Positions 18,245 through 25,908 of a DNA stretch of 64,000 nucleotides are shown here, piece after piece. Both the position numbers and the translations under genes were made by a program. The notes below the pieces were generated by a model, which saw only the letters and a list, made by a program, of their open reading frames with translations, did no database searches and was not told the DNA's origin. This DNA comes from Shewanella piezotolerans WP3. GTDB lineage: Bacteria > Pseudomonadota > Gammaproteobacteria > Enterobacterales > Shewanellaceae. Where the stretch lies: assembly GCF_000014885.1 (NCBI RefSeq), contig NC_011566.1, positions 4,400,501-4,464,500 of the forward strand. The letters are read 5' to 3'. The stretch's first letter is position 1. The number at the start of each line of letters is the position of its first letter.

Positions 18245-19356
18245 GAGCACTCCGCCTTTTTCCGCTTAAATACGCCAGAAAGTTTTGCACCAGTAGGCCG
18301 CTCTTTTCCGAGCAATAATAACCCTATCAACAAGGCGGAGGCATGGATCCACCACATGCCAAGAAACTCCGGAATTACCCCGTCCTCCAATGATTTACGG
18401 CCTGCTACCATCAGTCCGAAGTAACCTAAATAAAGCAAAATAGCAGGGAACATCTTAGCGAACTTACCCTGACGGTTATTAACCCGAGCCATAGGTACTG
18501 CAATTAAAGTCATCAATGGAATTGCGAGTGGTATCGCGAGTCGCCAATGGAATTCTGCAGTCGCTTCTGGCGTATCGATATCCATCAACTGATCAATGGG
18601 CAATGCCGAAAGCTTACGTCTGCGCTCTCCCGCCTCTTGATCTTTAATTTCCATTTGATATCCGCCAAACTCGACCACCTGATAATCAACACGTCTTGGG
18701 CTGCCCTGGTACTGAACCCCGTCTTCCAATTGTAATCTTTGCCCACCCGTTGCGTCTTCAACCACCTTGCCTGAACGTGCAACTACAACATTAGCTAGGC
18801 CTGTTTCATCATCAGGATCCGGAAGCTGAGCAACAAATACCTTATCAAGCTTATTGTCTCGACCAATACGTTCCACAAATAGTACCGCACGGCCATTAGG
18901 GCTAGTTTGGAAACGACCTTGGGTTAATGCAGCGATGCCCGCCTCAGACTGGGCGTGCTCCAACACTTGGTTCTGCCGCTCTTCAGCCCAAGGGGTAACA
19001 TAAATGGACAAAAAGCCGGTGAAAATCATATTAACCACAGCCAGCAGCAAAGTGACTCGGGTGATATACCATTCACTGATGCCGACACCGTGCAAAATAA
19101 CCATCTCATTTTCAGAGTACATACGCCCATGAGCCAGCAAAATACCTAAAAATAGACTGAGGGGCAGCACTAAAACAATTAAAAACGGCATGTTGAGCCC
19201 TAGCAATGTCATCACTAGGGAAGCGGGAAATTCGCCATCAGAGGCGTCTGCAAGCACACGCACGAAATGTTGGCTAATAAAAATAGCTAACAGCACCAAA
19301 AGTACCGCTATTTGGGCCTTTAAAACTTCTCGAATCAAGTATCTAAATACAATCAC
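18241..19356 (-). CDS. lptF: LPS export ABC transporter permease LptF
   Basis: Partner permease of LptG. It starts IVFRYLIREVLKAQ, as LptF typically does, with segments near 12-32, 50-72 and 95-118, a coupling-helix motif HGVGISEWYI, a periplasmic jellyroll and three C-terminal segments. 371 residues. The start codon is GTG with AGGA about 13 nt upstream. First gene of the lptFG operon and divergent from pepA, the usual gammaproteobacterial arrangement. Confidence 0.92.
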   Translation of the reverse strand: MIVFRYLIREVLKAQIAVLLVLLAIFISQHFVRVLADASDGEFPASLVMTLLGLNMPFLIVLVLPLSLFLGILLAHGRMYSENEMVILHGVGISEWYITRVTLLLAVVNMIFTGFLSIYVTPWAEERQNQVLEHAQSEAGIAALTQGRFQTSPNGRAVLFVERIGRDNKLDKVFVAQLPDPDDETGLANVVVARSGKVVEDATGGQRLQLEDGVQYQGSPRRVDYQVVEFGGYQMEIKDQEAGERRRKLSALPIDQLMDIDTPEATAEFHWRLAIPLAIPLMTLIAVPMARVNNRQGKFAKMFPAILLYLGYFGLMVAGRKSLEDGVIPEFLGMWWIHASALLIGLLLLGKERPTGAKLSGVFKRKKAECS

Positions 19357-19578
19357 AGGTAGGATCCTGTCTCTAAACTTTGAATTATGCTGGTATCAAT
19401 ACAACTTTCATGTAAACTGTCTACTTTTAGTAGTTTTGTAACCAACAATTGCATAACATGGCCAGGAAAACACCTGAAAAATCTATTTTAGGGTGCGCCA
19501 TATTCAGGCCCTTTTTGGGCACAAGCAGACATTATCTAATAAATAATAAAATTTGTCTTTAAGAATCTAGGAGAGCTC

Positions 19579-21087
19579 ATGGAGTTTAGCGTAAAGAGCG
19601 GTAGCCCAGAGAAGCAACGCTCAGCTTGTATCGTCGTAGGTGTATACGAGCCAAGACGCTTGTCCGGTATCGCCGAACAGTTAGATAAGATCAGTGAAGG
19701 TTACATCAGTAACCTACTTCGTCGTGGCGATTTGGAAGGTAAGCCAGGACAGATGTTATTACTGCATCATGTGCCTAACGTATTAAGCGAACGGGTACTT
19801 TTGGTCGGTTGTGGTAAAGAGCGTGAACTTGATGAACGCCAATACAAGCAAATTATCACTAAGACCATTAATACCCTAAACGAAACAGGTTCAATGGAAG
19901 CTGTTTGTTTTCTTACCGAATTACACGTAAAAGGTCGCGATACATACTGGAAAGTACGTGAAGCGGTCGAAAGTACACAAAACAGCTTATACAGTTTTGA
20001 TGCGCTTAAGACACGTAAAGGCGAAACTCGTCGTCCACTACGTAAGTTGGTGTTTAACGTACCCACTCGACGTGAGCTAACGGTTGGCGAACGCGCGATT
20101 GAGCATGGTATGGCTGTATCAGCTGGTATGCACCTTTGTCGCGACGTGGCAAACATGCCGCCAAACATCTGTAACCCCGCTTACCTTGCATCACAAGCTC
20201 GTCAAATCGCTGAAAATACTGAGAACCTCACAGTAACAACGGTTGGCGAAGAGCAGATGGAAAAGCTAGGAATGAACTCATACCTAGCAGTAGGCCGTGG
20301 TAGTGATAACGAATCAGTTATGACTATCATGGAATACAAAGGCGCTGTTGATAATACTCAAAAACCAATTGTACTTATCGGTAAAGGGCTAACCTTCGAT
20401 TCAGGTGGTATTTCACTTAAACCAGGCGAAGGCATGGATGAGATGAAATACGATATGGGCGGCGCAGCAGGTGTTATCGGTGCGATGAAAGCACTGTGTG
20501 ACATGCAGCTCCCCATCAACGTCATCGGCGTACTTGCCGGCTGTGAAAACATGCCATCGAGTAATGCATATCGTCCAGGCGACATCTTAACCACTATGTC
20601 AGGTCAAACGGTTGAAGTGCTAAACACTGATGCTGAAGGTCGATTAGTATTATGTGACGTATTAACTTACGTTGAGCGTTTTGATCCTGAATTAGTGGTT
20701 GATACGGCAACCTTAACCGGCGCATGTGTTATTGCACTGGGTAAGCACGCATCAGGTCTATTCTCTGGTCATAACCCGCTTGCACATGAGCTACTTAATG
20801 CTGGTGAGCAAAGTGGTGACCGCGCTTGGCGCATGCCATTATGGGATGAGTACCAAGAGCACTTAGAGAGCCCATTTGCTGATATGACTAACTTAGGTGG
20901 TCGTCCAGCAGGTTCTATTACTGCGGCTTGCTTCCTATCTCGCTTCGCGAAAAAGTATAACTGGGCACATTTAGATGTGGCAGGTACGGCTTGGAACAGC
21001 GGTGCAAATAAAGGTTCTACAGGTCGCCCTGTACCATTATTGACTCAGTTCTTAATCAACCGTGCAGGCGTTGATCAAGGCGAGTAA
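19579..21087 (+). CDS. pepA: Leucyl aminopeptidase PepA (M17)
   Basis: Cytoplasmic hexameric di-zinc/manganese aminopeptidase; in E. coli it also acts as a DNA-binding accessory factor in XerCD recombination and carAB control. The C-terminal catalytic domain carries IGKGLTFDSGGISLKPG (metal ligands and catalytic Lys) and the family signature NTDAEGRL (about 353-360). 502 residues, full length. GGAGAG lies 6 nt upstream. In many related genomes pepA is followed by holC and valS; here a repeat-rich accessory island follows. Confidence 0.95.
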   Translation: MEFSVKSGSPEKQRSACIVVGVYEPRRLSGIAEQLDKISEGYISNLLRRGDLEGKPGQMLLLHHVPNVLSERVLLVGCGKERELDERQYKQIITKTINTLNETGSMEAVCFLTELHVKGRDTYWKVREAVESTQNSLYSFDALKTRKGETRRPLRKLVFNVPTRRELTVGERAIEHGMAVSAGMHLCRDVANMPPNICNPAYLASQARQIAENTENLTVTTVGEEQMEKLGMNSYLAVGRGSDNESVMTIMEYKGAVDNTQKPIVLIGKGLTFDSGGISLKPGEGMDEMKYDMGGAAGVIGAMKALCDMQLPINVIGVLAGCENMPSSNAYRPGDILTTMSGQTVEVLNTDAEGRLVLCDVLTYVERFDPELVVDTATLTGACVIALGKHASGLFSGHNPLAHELLNAGEQSGDRAWRMPLWDEYQEHLESPFADMTNLGGRPAGSITAACFLSRFAKKYNWAHLDVAGTAWNSGANKGSTGRPVPLLTQFLINRAGVDQGE

Positions 21088-21131
21088 TTTGCTTTAGCGA
21101 AAGCGACTTGTCTAGCATTGCTAGACAAAAT

Positions 21132-21162
21132 AAAAGCCAGTTGTTAATTCAACTGGCTTTTT
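21132..21162 (+). terminator. Intrinsic terminator after pepA
   Basis: AAAAGCCAGTT pairs with AACTGGCTTTT, followed by further T residues. Confidence 0.88.
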
Positions 21163-21916
21163 TAATGCTTTGTGTTTTTGGTCATGAGAAGTGAAACACG
21201 TTTTTGGACAGGTATTAGGTAGGCTGAGGAGCCGAAAGATCAGTATCGAGGTTAAGCGGAAATATAGCAGTTAAGCACCATTCAACTGCCTTGAGCTTTT
21301 GCAAGCCGCCGTGAATATATCCCTATAGGCTCTACTAAATCATCCATGATTTAGAAGCTTGCACAGCCCAATTCAGATGAATACTTGCAAGTCGATGGTA
21401 GTCGTTAACTCATTATTGGACAAAAGTTTGTTGGTGCTTAAAGCACTTCTGCATCTAAAAGCCAAACCAATCAAACTTCGTTTGATATAAGATCGTGGCG
21501 CTTCGCCCACACCCGAGCCAAGGGGCAAAGCGCTTGCGCCCCTTAACAATCCCTCAGCGCCCCAAACGAAGTTGTCTTCCTCATACTTATTCGAAATAGC
21601 CTAGCGCTTCCGATGGGACATCCTGTCCCGCGAAAGCTATGCCAAGTTCGTGTGGGCATTACGGCTATTTCTTCAACGCACTTCGGTAACTTCGATGGGG
21701 AGTGGGTGTATTGGCTGAGTCTGTAATGGCTGTTAGTCACTAGATATCAGCCTAACGGGCAAGCTCATTATTGGACAAAAATTGGTTAGAGCAAGGAGTC
21801 TAAAGCTAGGGCGTGGGATGAGGAAAAATATGGTTCTCAAATAAAGTTTACTCTGCCCCACATATCCCTGAAATCAACGACAGCCATTAGGGAAAGTATG
21901 GAAAGTGGATATACGT
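21163..21916. repeat. Gene-free mosaic of repeat fragments at the island edge
   Basis: No supported gene. 21649-21697 is the reverse complement of the segment seen at 57619-57668, and GGCATAGCTTTCGCGGGACAGG is shared in inverse orientation with 57730-57751. A direct repeat CTCATTATTGGACAAAA occurs at 21409 and 21764; on the minus strand each resembles the right half of attC A followed by GTTAAC or GTTAGGC, so these may be decayed attC halves. The stretch reads as debris of further cassettes and mobile repeats. Confidence 0.5.
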
Positions 21917-22014
21917 CAACGCCCATTTAAGGGGCTGATAATAGTTTGCTAAAATTGTGAAGCGAAGCGGAACTGAGCAAACTGTAAAAAGTCCCGCTTT
22001 AATTGCTTGTTAGC
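21917..22014 (-). other. Integron attC site of cassette C
   Basis: On the minus strand it runs from AGCTAACAAGC to GGGCGTTG. The outer arms pair as GCTAAC with the TTAGC that begins the same cassette at 22432-22437. Inner arms AGTTTGCT and AGCAAACT form the long imperfect hairpin typical of attC. The left end overlaps the stop codon of the cassette gene, as is normal for gene cassettes. All expected parts are present. Confidence 0.85.
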
Positions 22015-22423
22015 TGTACTTTTCTCCAGACCAAAAATACTGTTCTACTTCAATTGGTTCGCAAGGAGAATCTTGTTCATTGATATCAAAATCAATATTG
22101 TAGAACCCACCACCTGCTTGATGACTGCCCCATAAAACAAGTTTATTTGTAAAGAGATCTTTTAAGAATCCAGTAATTTCAGCCGAAACTTGTTTATCTC
22201 TCTCTTCCTTACTTATAGTTTGGTCATAACATGCGGCATGCCAATGAGTAAAATTACCTACCATTACGATAATTTCATCTAGATCATCTTCCAATTCAAT
22301 GTCACCAATGCAGTCATTAGGTCCTTTAATGATTAAAGTATCATTACTTTCATTCATAAAGTATTTAAGTGAAGGGAACTCGTTTCGAATATTTCCCTCA
22401 ACTACTTGTAACAACATATCCAT
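22010..22423 (-). CDS. Cassette C gene, unknown 137-residue protein
   Basis: Soluble acidic protein of no recognised family. It contains GPNDCIGDIELEDDLDEIIVMVGNFTHWHAACYD in the middle and GSHQAGGGFYNIDFD near the end. The start is placed at ATG 22423, the first ATG after the cassette core TTAGCA, with an AGGGATGG ribosome-binding-like stretch just before it; a longer frame to 22486 would simply translate the preceding attC site. The stop codon lies in its own attC. Lower G+C than the core genes. An immunity or stress role, common for such cassettes, would be speculation. Confidence 0.75.
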   Translation of the reverse strand: MDMLLQVVEGNIRNEFPSLKYFMNESNDTLIIKGPNDCIGDIELEDDLDEIIVMVGNFTHWHAACYDQTISKEERDKQVSAEITGFLKDLFTNKLVLWGSHQAGGGFYNIDFDINEQDSPCEPIEVEQYFWSGEKYS

Positions 22424-22431
22424 CCCTGTAC

Positions 22432-22520
22432 TGCTAATGGGCTGATAATAGTTTGCTAAAATGTGTAGCGAAGCGAAACCGAGCAAACTGTTAGCAGTCC
22501 CGATTTAAATTCTTGTTATG
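22432..22520 (-). other. attC site of cassette B (right end shortened)
   Basis: On the minus strand it begins CATAACAAG, overlapping the stop of gene B, and has the same hairpin arms as attC C (CAGTTTGCT and AGCAAACT). The right part ends CAGCCC followed at once by ATTAGCA: about 12 bp present in attC C (ending in GGGCG) are missing and the core G is A. It is probably inefficient or dead as a recombination site. Confidence 0.78.
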
Positions 22521-22893
22521 TTGTGACATTAACCATTGTTTTATTTGATATATTTAGTGCAAAAACTACAATACAACCAGTAATTACTACAGCAATCAAA
22601 TCTTGCCAATCAAAGGTACCTGTTCCTAAAGTGGGCTGCATCACCTCATATATTACACAACCAACCATTACCCCAAATGCTGAGGTGGGAGCTTTTTTGA
22701 AAGATTCTTTTGATAGCCCTATTAAAAGAAAAATCGCAGTAATTGTCCCAGTAATACTTGGTAAATAGTTAGCCAAGCCAAAATCTGCTATTTGATTGGA
22801 ATAAACCCAATCACGATAATATGTATCACCTATATGGGTTAAAACTAGAAAGATAACTCCAGTTATAATAAATACTATTCGAATATTAATCAT
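22516..22893 (-). CDS. Cassette B gene, small membrane protein
   Basis: 125 residues with about four hydrophobic segments: IRIVFIITGVIFLVLTHIG, YLPSITGTITAIFLLIG, AFGVMVGCVIYEVMQ and DLIAVVITGCIVVFAL. No known motif; many integron cassettes encode small membrane proteins of this kind. Start taken at the ATG of MINIRIVF at 22893; an extension to 22929 would read into the inserted IS. The stop codon lies inside attC B. The cassette's original left junction has been separated from attC A by the IS insertion. Confidence 0.72.
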   Translation of the reverse strand: MINIRIVFIITGVIFLVLTHIGDTYYRDWVYSNQIADFGLANYLPSITGTITAIFLLIGLSKESFKKAPTSAFGVMVGCVIYEVMQPTLGTGTFDWQDLIAVVITGCIVVFALNISNKTMVNVTT

Positions 22894-22936
22894 ACTTTTC
22901 TTAGCAACATAGACATAATGACTCCCCACAAAAGGT

Positions 22937-23016
22937 GCTGATCTCCAATCAATCGTGGGTTAGCTGAAAGCCAGAGCCATAATAGTTTTGTTAAAGAAAC
23001 TAAATCGGAGATCAGC
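22937..23016 (+). promoter_or_regulatory. Inverted repeat that can hide the transposase ribosome site
   Basis: GCTGATCTCC (22937-22946) is the exact complement of GGAGATCAGC (23007-23016), which contains the GGAG ribosome site directly before the transposase ATG. A transcript starting upstream of the element would fold so that this site is paired, a way to limit read-through expression. Confidence 0.6.
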
Positions 23017-24169
23017 ATGAATAAACATAACATACTTTTTATTGGCCTTGATACACATAAAGAATTTGTAGAAATTGCTTATATTGAAGATCAAAGAGGA
23101 GCGCAAGCGGTTCATTTTGGACGAGTTTCAAGTGCGAAAGCCTCTATCACTAAACTGGCTAGGCAGTTTCAATCTAAGTACCCAGAAGCAACCTTACACT
23201 TTGTGTATGAGGCTGGCCCCTGCGGTTACTGGATCTACGATTGCTTACCAGCCTAGGTCACTGTTGCTATGTTATAGCCCCTTCACTTATTCCCAAAAAA
23301 CCTGGTGAGAAAATTAAAACCGATAAACGTGATGCGCTTAAATTAGCAAAGCTGCTTAAGTCGGAAGATCTTAGCGCGATTTATGTTCCAGAGCCTGAAG
23401 ATGAAGCTATCCGCGATTTATCTCGTGCTCGTGAGACCGCGATGAAAGATTTAAAAGATGCCAAATACCAGCTTAAAGCGCTTCAGCTAAGAAACAATAT
23501 TAACTACAGAGGCACTGCTAACTGGTCGCTAAAGCACTTACGCTGGCTGACTGAACTGATATTGCCGCACCCGAGTCAACAGATTGTCTTGCAAGAATAC
23601 TTACAAACCATTTCAGAGCGGATCGCGAGGCTAAAACGGCTAGACAATGAACTTGAGCATCACGTTAAAAAGTGGCGTTACTATCCGGTCATCAAAGCCA
23701 TACAAGCATTACGTGGAGTGAGGTTACTGGTTGCTGCAGGTGTCATTGCTGAGTTGGGAGACTTAACTCGCTTTGATCATCCCCGAAAACTAATGAGTTA
23801 TGTAGGCCTAGTTCCATCGGAACACTCAAGTGGTGGAAAGCGGCATTTGGGTGCGATAACGAAATGCGGCAATGGTCGAGCAAGACGGCTATTAGTCGAA
23901 GGGGCTCACTCCTATCGCTACCCCGCTAAGATCTCAAGCGAGATGCAAATAAGACAAGAAGGTTTACCGAAAGAAATCATTGATATTGCATGGCAAGCGC
24001 AGCTTAGGCTTTGTCGTCGATACCAAAACTCATGTACAAAGGTAAACATAACAACGTAGTCGTGACAGCCATAGCCAGAGAAATGATTGCTTATATTTGG
24101 GCGATTTCACGAGAAGTGGTACTGACAAAAGTTAACCCTAAACTACGGTTGTCGAGAGTACCTGCATGA
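23017..24169 (+). pseudogene. IS110-family transposase, two frameshifts
   Basis: The DEDD-type transposase is recognisable in three reading frames. Part 1 (23017-23256) holds GLDTHKEFVEIAY (first Asp) and FVYEAGPCGYW (Glu). Part 2 (about 23241-24059) holds KTDKRDALKLAKLL (the two Asp) and the C-terminal domain with PSEHSSGGKRHLGAITKCGN. Part 3 (about 24030-24169) ends VVTAIAREMIAYIWAIS. Frameshifts fall near 23250 and near 24025-24035, so no full-length enzyme can be made without recoding at both points. Opposite strand to the cassette genes. Confidence 0.88.
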
Positions 24170-24479
24170 TAAACGATTTTGAGCTAATACAGTGGGTCAA
24201 GCATCGGATGTGACACGATCACCGAGGGCGTTAGGATGGCAATACGGTTAACTCTGTATTGAACCACGAACATAGACTGAAGACAGGTGTCACGACGCCA
24301 TAATTAATAACAAAAGGTAAGGTAGGCGCTGCTTATTGAAAGATAAGTAATCCACGGATATCAGCATGACAACCGACGAAATTACTTGCTTCATCGACTG
24401 TGTTAGCTCAATCCAATTTAGTCAAAAGAGCAAAAGCAGGCTTAAATATTTAGGCCGAAATAGTGATGTTCTGCTTGAC
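24170..24479 (+). ncRNA. Possible guide (bridge/seek) RNA region of the IS
   Basis: Non-coding stretch between the transposase stop and the right inverted repeat. In IS1111-group elements the guide RNA that selects the target is encoded in this position, while in the IS110 group it is upstream. Only location and length support this; no fold or guide loops were computed. Confidence 0.35.
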
Positions 24480-24494
24480 GTGGGGAGTCATACC

Positions 24495-24589
24495 AACGCC
24501 CTAATAATGGGCAAAAAATTGTTGGCTAAAATGTTGAGGAACGAAAACAGCCAACTGTTTTTTGTCCTTATTAATTAGCTTGTTAGGGC
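24495..24589 (-). other. Integron attC site of cassette A
   Basis: On the minus strand it runs from GCCCTAACAAGC to TTAGGGCGTT, with long arms AATAAGGACAAAAAACAG and AATTTTTTGCCCATTATT and inner arms TTGGCTG and TAGCCAA. GCCCTAAC is the exact complement of GTTAGGGC at 25069-25076, where the same cassette begins, as required for a circular cassette intermediate. The IS lies immediately next to its GTT core. Confidence 0.88.
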
Positions 24590-24592
24590 TAT

Positions 24593-25051
24593 TTACACTG
24601 AACTGTAACTAGCAATTATTTTGTTAAAACCAGCTACTGAATCTACTTCATGCTCAGCCAAAAACTGTCCAGATATATGACTAATTTTACTTCCTGACTG
24701 AACTCGGAAGTAGCTATTGATATATTTTATTTTATGCCTGAACAATGTTCTTATGATGAACTCCAGTTTTAAACCTTCTATTTCTGATTTTTGATGAATC
24801 GTTCTTTCGACATCCTGACTTGGCTCCGAAAGCATTTTGAAACCAAAAGGCAGTTCTTTAATGAAATATTTTAATGAGCGCTCAATATAGTTTTCTATTG
24901 AAGGAGCTTGTTCTGAATTGTAAATATCAATCGTATAGTACCCTTCATTTGGGCATTCTATCGTTATTGCCCTGATAAGATCATCGTTATCATCGTCGAT
25001 GACTTCCCAAGAATCAGGATACTCAAAACATACTCCATTATGTTGATACAT
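24593..25051 (-). CDS. Cassette A gene, unknown 152-residue protein
   Basis: Soluble protein starting MYQHNGVCFEYPDSWEV. This opening (strand, then FxYPxxW) recalls the fold of small PsbP/DcrB-like proteins, but similarity is too weak for a name. No signal peptide or membrane segment. Start chosen at ATG 25051 inside the cassette, 25 bp after the core TTAGGGC; the extension to 25078 would cross the recombination point. Stop codon 4 bp before its attC. AT-rich compared with recJ next door. Confidence 0.72.
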   Translation of the reverse strand: MYQHNGVCFEYPDSWEVIDDDNDDLIRAITIECPNEGYYTIDIYNSEQAPSIENYIERSLKYFIKELPFGFKMLSEPSQDVERTIHQKSEIEGLKLEFIIRTLFRHKIKYINSYFRVQSGSKISHISGQFLAEHEVDSVAGFNKIIASYSSV

Positions 25052-25068
25052 ACTCAAAATCCTAGATA

Positions 25069-25115
25069 GCCCTAACATTTGTATACACGCCTTGCGCGTT
25101 TACCAGGTTAGAGCA
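25069..25115 (-). other. Upstream cassette boundary with attC-like short hairpin
   Basis: On the minus strand GTTAGGGC marks the left boundary of cassette A. The sequence just before it contains TCTAACC, then GTAAACGCGC and GCGTGTATAC (8 of 10 pair), then the GTT core. It could be a shortened attC or a secondary integration site; it is far smaller than a normal attC. Confidence 0.4.
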
Positions 25116-25474
25116 GTCAAAATGTATGCACTTAAACGTCTGATTTATAATAACTTTCAACGGTTAGTCCAAATACACCTTCTGGAAAAACGAGAATGCA
25201 CACTTTGTTTGCCTCGTATCTCCTGCAAAACGAGCAAGCGCGTTTTTAGTTACTTGAATTTACAATTCTTTTTATTTTAGCTCAATAGCAAACCGCGAAC
25301 TGATTGCGCATAATTTGGTGATTATCCGCACAAAACCAATAATACTGTATAAAAACACAAACACTGCTCTTTCCGACTGATGAGAAAAATATTGCAAAGA
25401 GGTTATTGCTGTATTGGACTAATTGCTGGCGTAAACTCATTTTGGGGCATAAATGCGTTAGCTGCTGACCAAAG
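25116..25474. other. Gene-free stretch inside the island
   Basis: No supported gene. Short open frames exist but lack ribosome sites and recognisable protein patterns. Confidence 0.4.
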
Positions 25475-25632
25475 TGGTTCCAATGACCTGCGGTCAGCGT
25501 ATGTGCAGACGCAACTGAGGCTCGCTTTGCGCCGTCTGACCTCCAAGGATGGAGGAAATGCCAAATTCTGTAAGGAACAGAATTGCTCCTGAAACCGAAG
25601 GCCTCAGCCGGACTACACTGAGTTTGAAAAGC
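25475..25632 (+). repeat. Multi-hairpin repeat, copy 1 (CCAATGACCTGCGGTCAGCG)
   Basis: Shares TGGTTCCAATGACCTGCGGTC, GGAATGCCAAATTCTGT and AACAGAATT and a GCCTCAGYCG ending with 54990-55172, and parts with 55795-55924 and 56418-56505. Contains nested small inverted repeats such as ATTCTGT/ACAGAAT and ACCTCC/GGAGG. No gene. Confidence 0.75.
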
Positions 25633-25734
25633 GCAAACTATCTGCATTTGAGTTATCAGCCTTCAAATAAGAAATAGCTATCTCTCAGTAAACATCGTGG
25701 CTTAAATACATTAACCAAACGTCCAGATTCAGAT

Positions 25735-25900
25735 CTCCCCCGTTGGAAATTTCGCTTTTTAAATTTCGCCGGGGCGCTGAGGGATATCCAAAAGGGGGGC
25801 AAGCGCTTTCCCCTTTTTGGTCTGGTGTGGGCGAAGCGCCACGACTTTGATCTAGATTTTGACTTTAACTTTAAAGCTAAAAGCTAAAAGCTGATTTCCC
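25735..25900. repeat. Repeat fragment with GGAAATTTCGC motif
   Basis: TTGGAAATTTCGC followed by TTTTAAATTTCGCCGGGGCGC recurs at 59368-59403. The following GGGCAAGCGCTTTCCCC and GTGGGCGAAGCGCCACGA are related, in inverse orientation, to 21494-21545. Precedes the recJ stop codon; no terminator is clear. Confidence 0.6.
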
Positions 25901-25908
25901 AGCCCAAA

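Larger units (their letters stand above)
22915..24494 (+). mobile_element. IS110-family (IS1111-type) insertion sequence in an attC junction
   Basis: Sub-terminal 12-bp inverted repeats ATGACTCCCCAC (22918-22929) and GTGGGGAGTCAT (24480-24491) enclose an IS110-family transposase frame and a long 3' non-coding region of about 310 bp. Sub-terminal repeats and a long 3' region are features of the IS1111 group. The element sits exactly between the core of attC A and the start of cassette B. Outer boundaries are uncertain by a few bases. No target duplication is evident, as expected for the family. Confidence 0.85.

Noticed and set aside
24366..24578. Small plus-strand gene
   Set aside because: It runs across the right end of the IS and into attC A; no protein pattern supports it.
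25380..25592. 70-residue plus-strand gene with a hydrophobic start
   Set aside because: Its second half is the multi-hairpin repeat, which is non-coding in the other copies.
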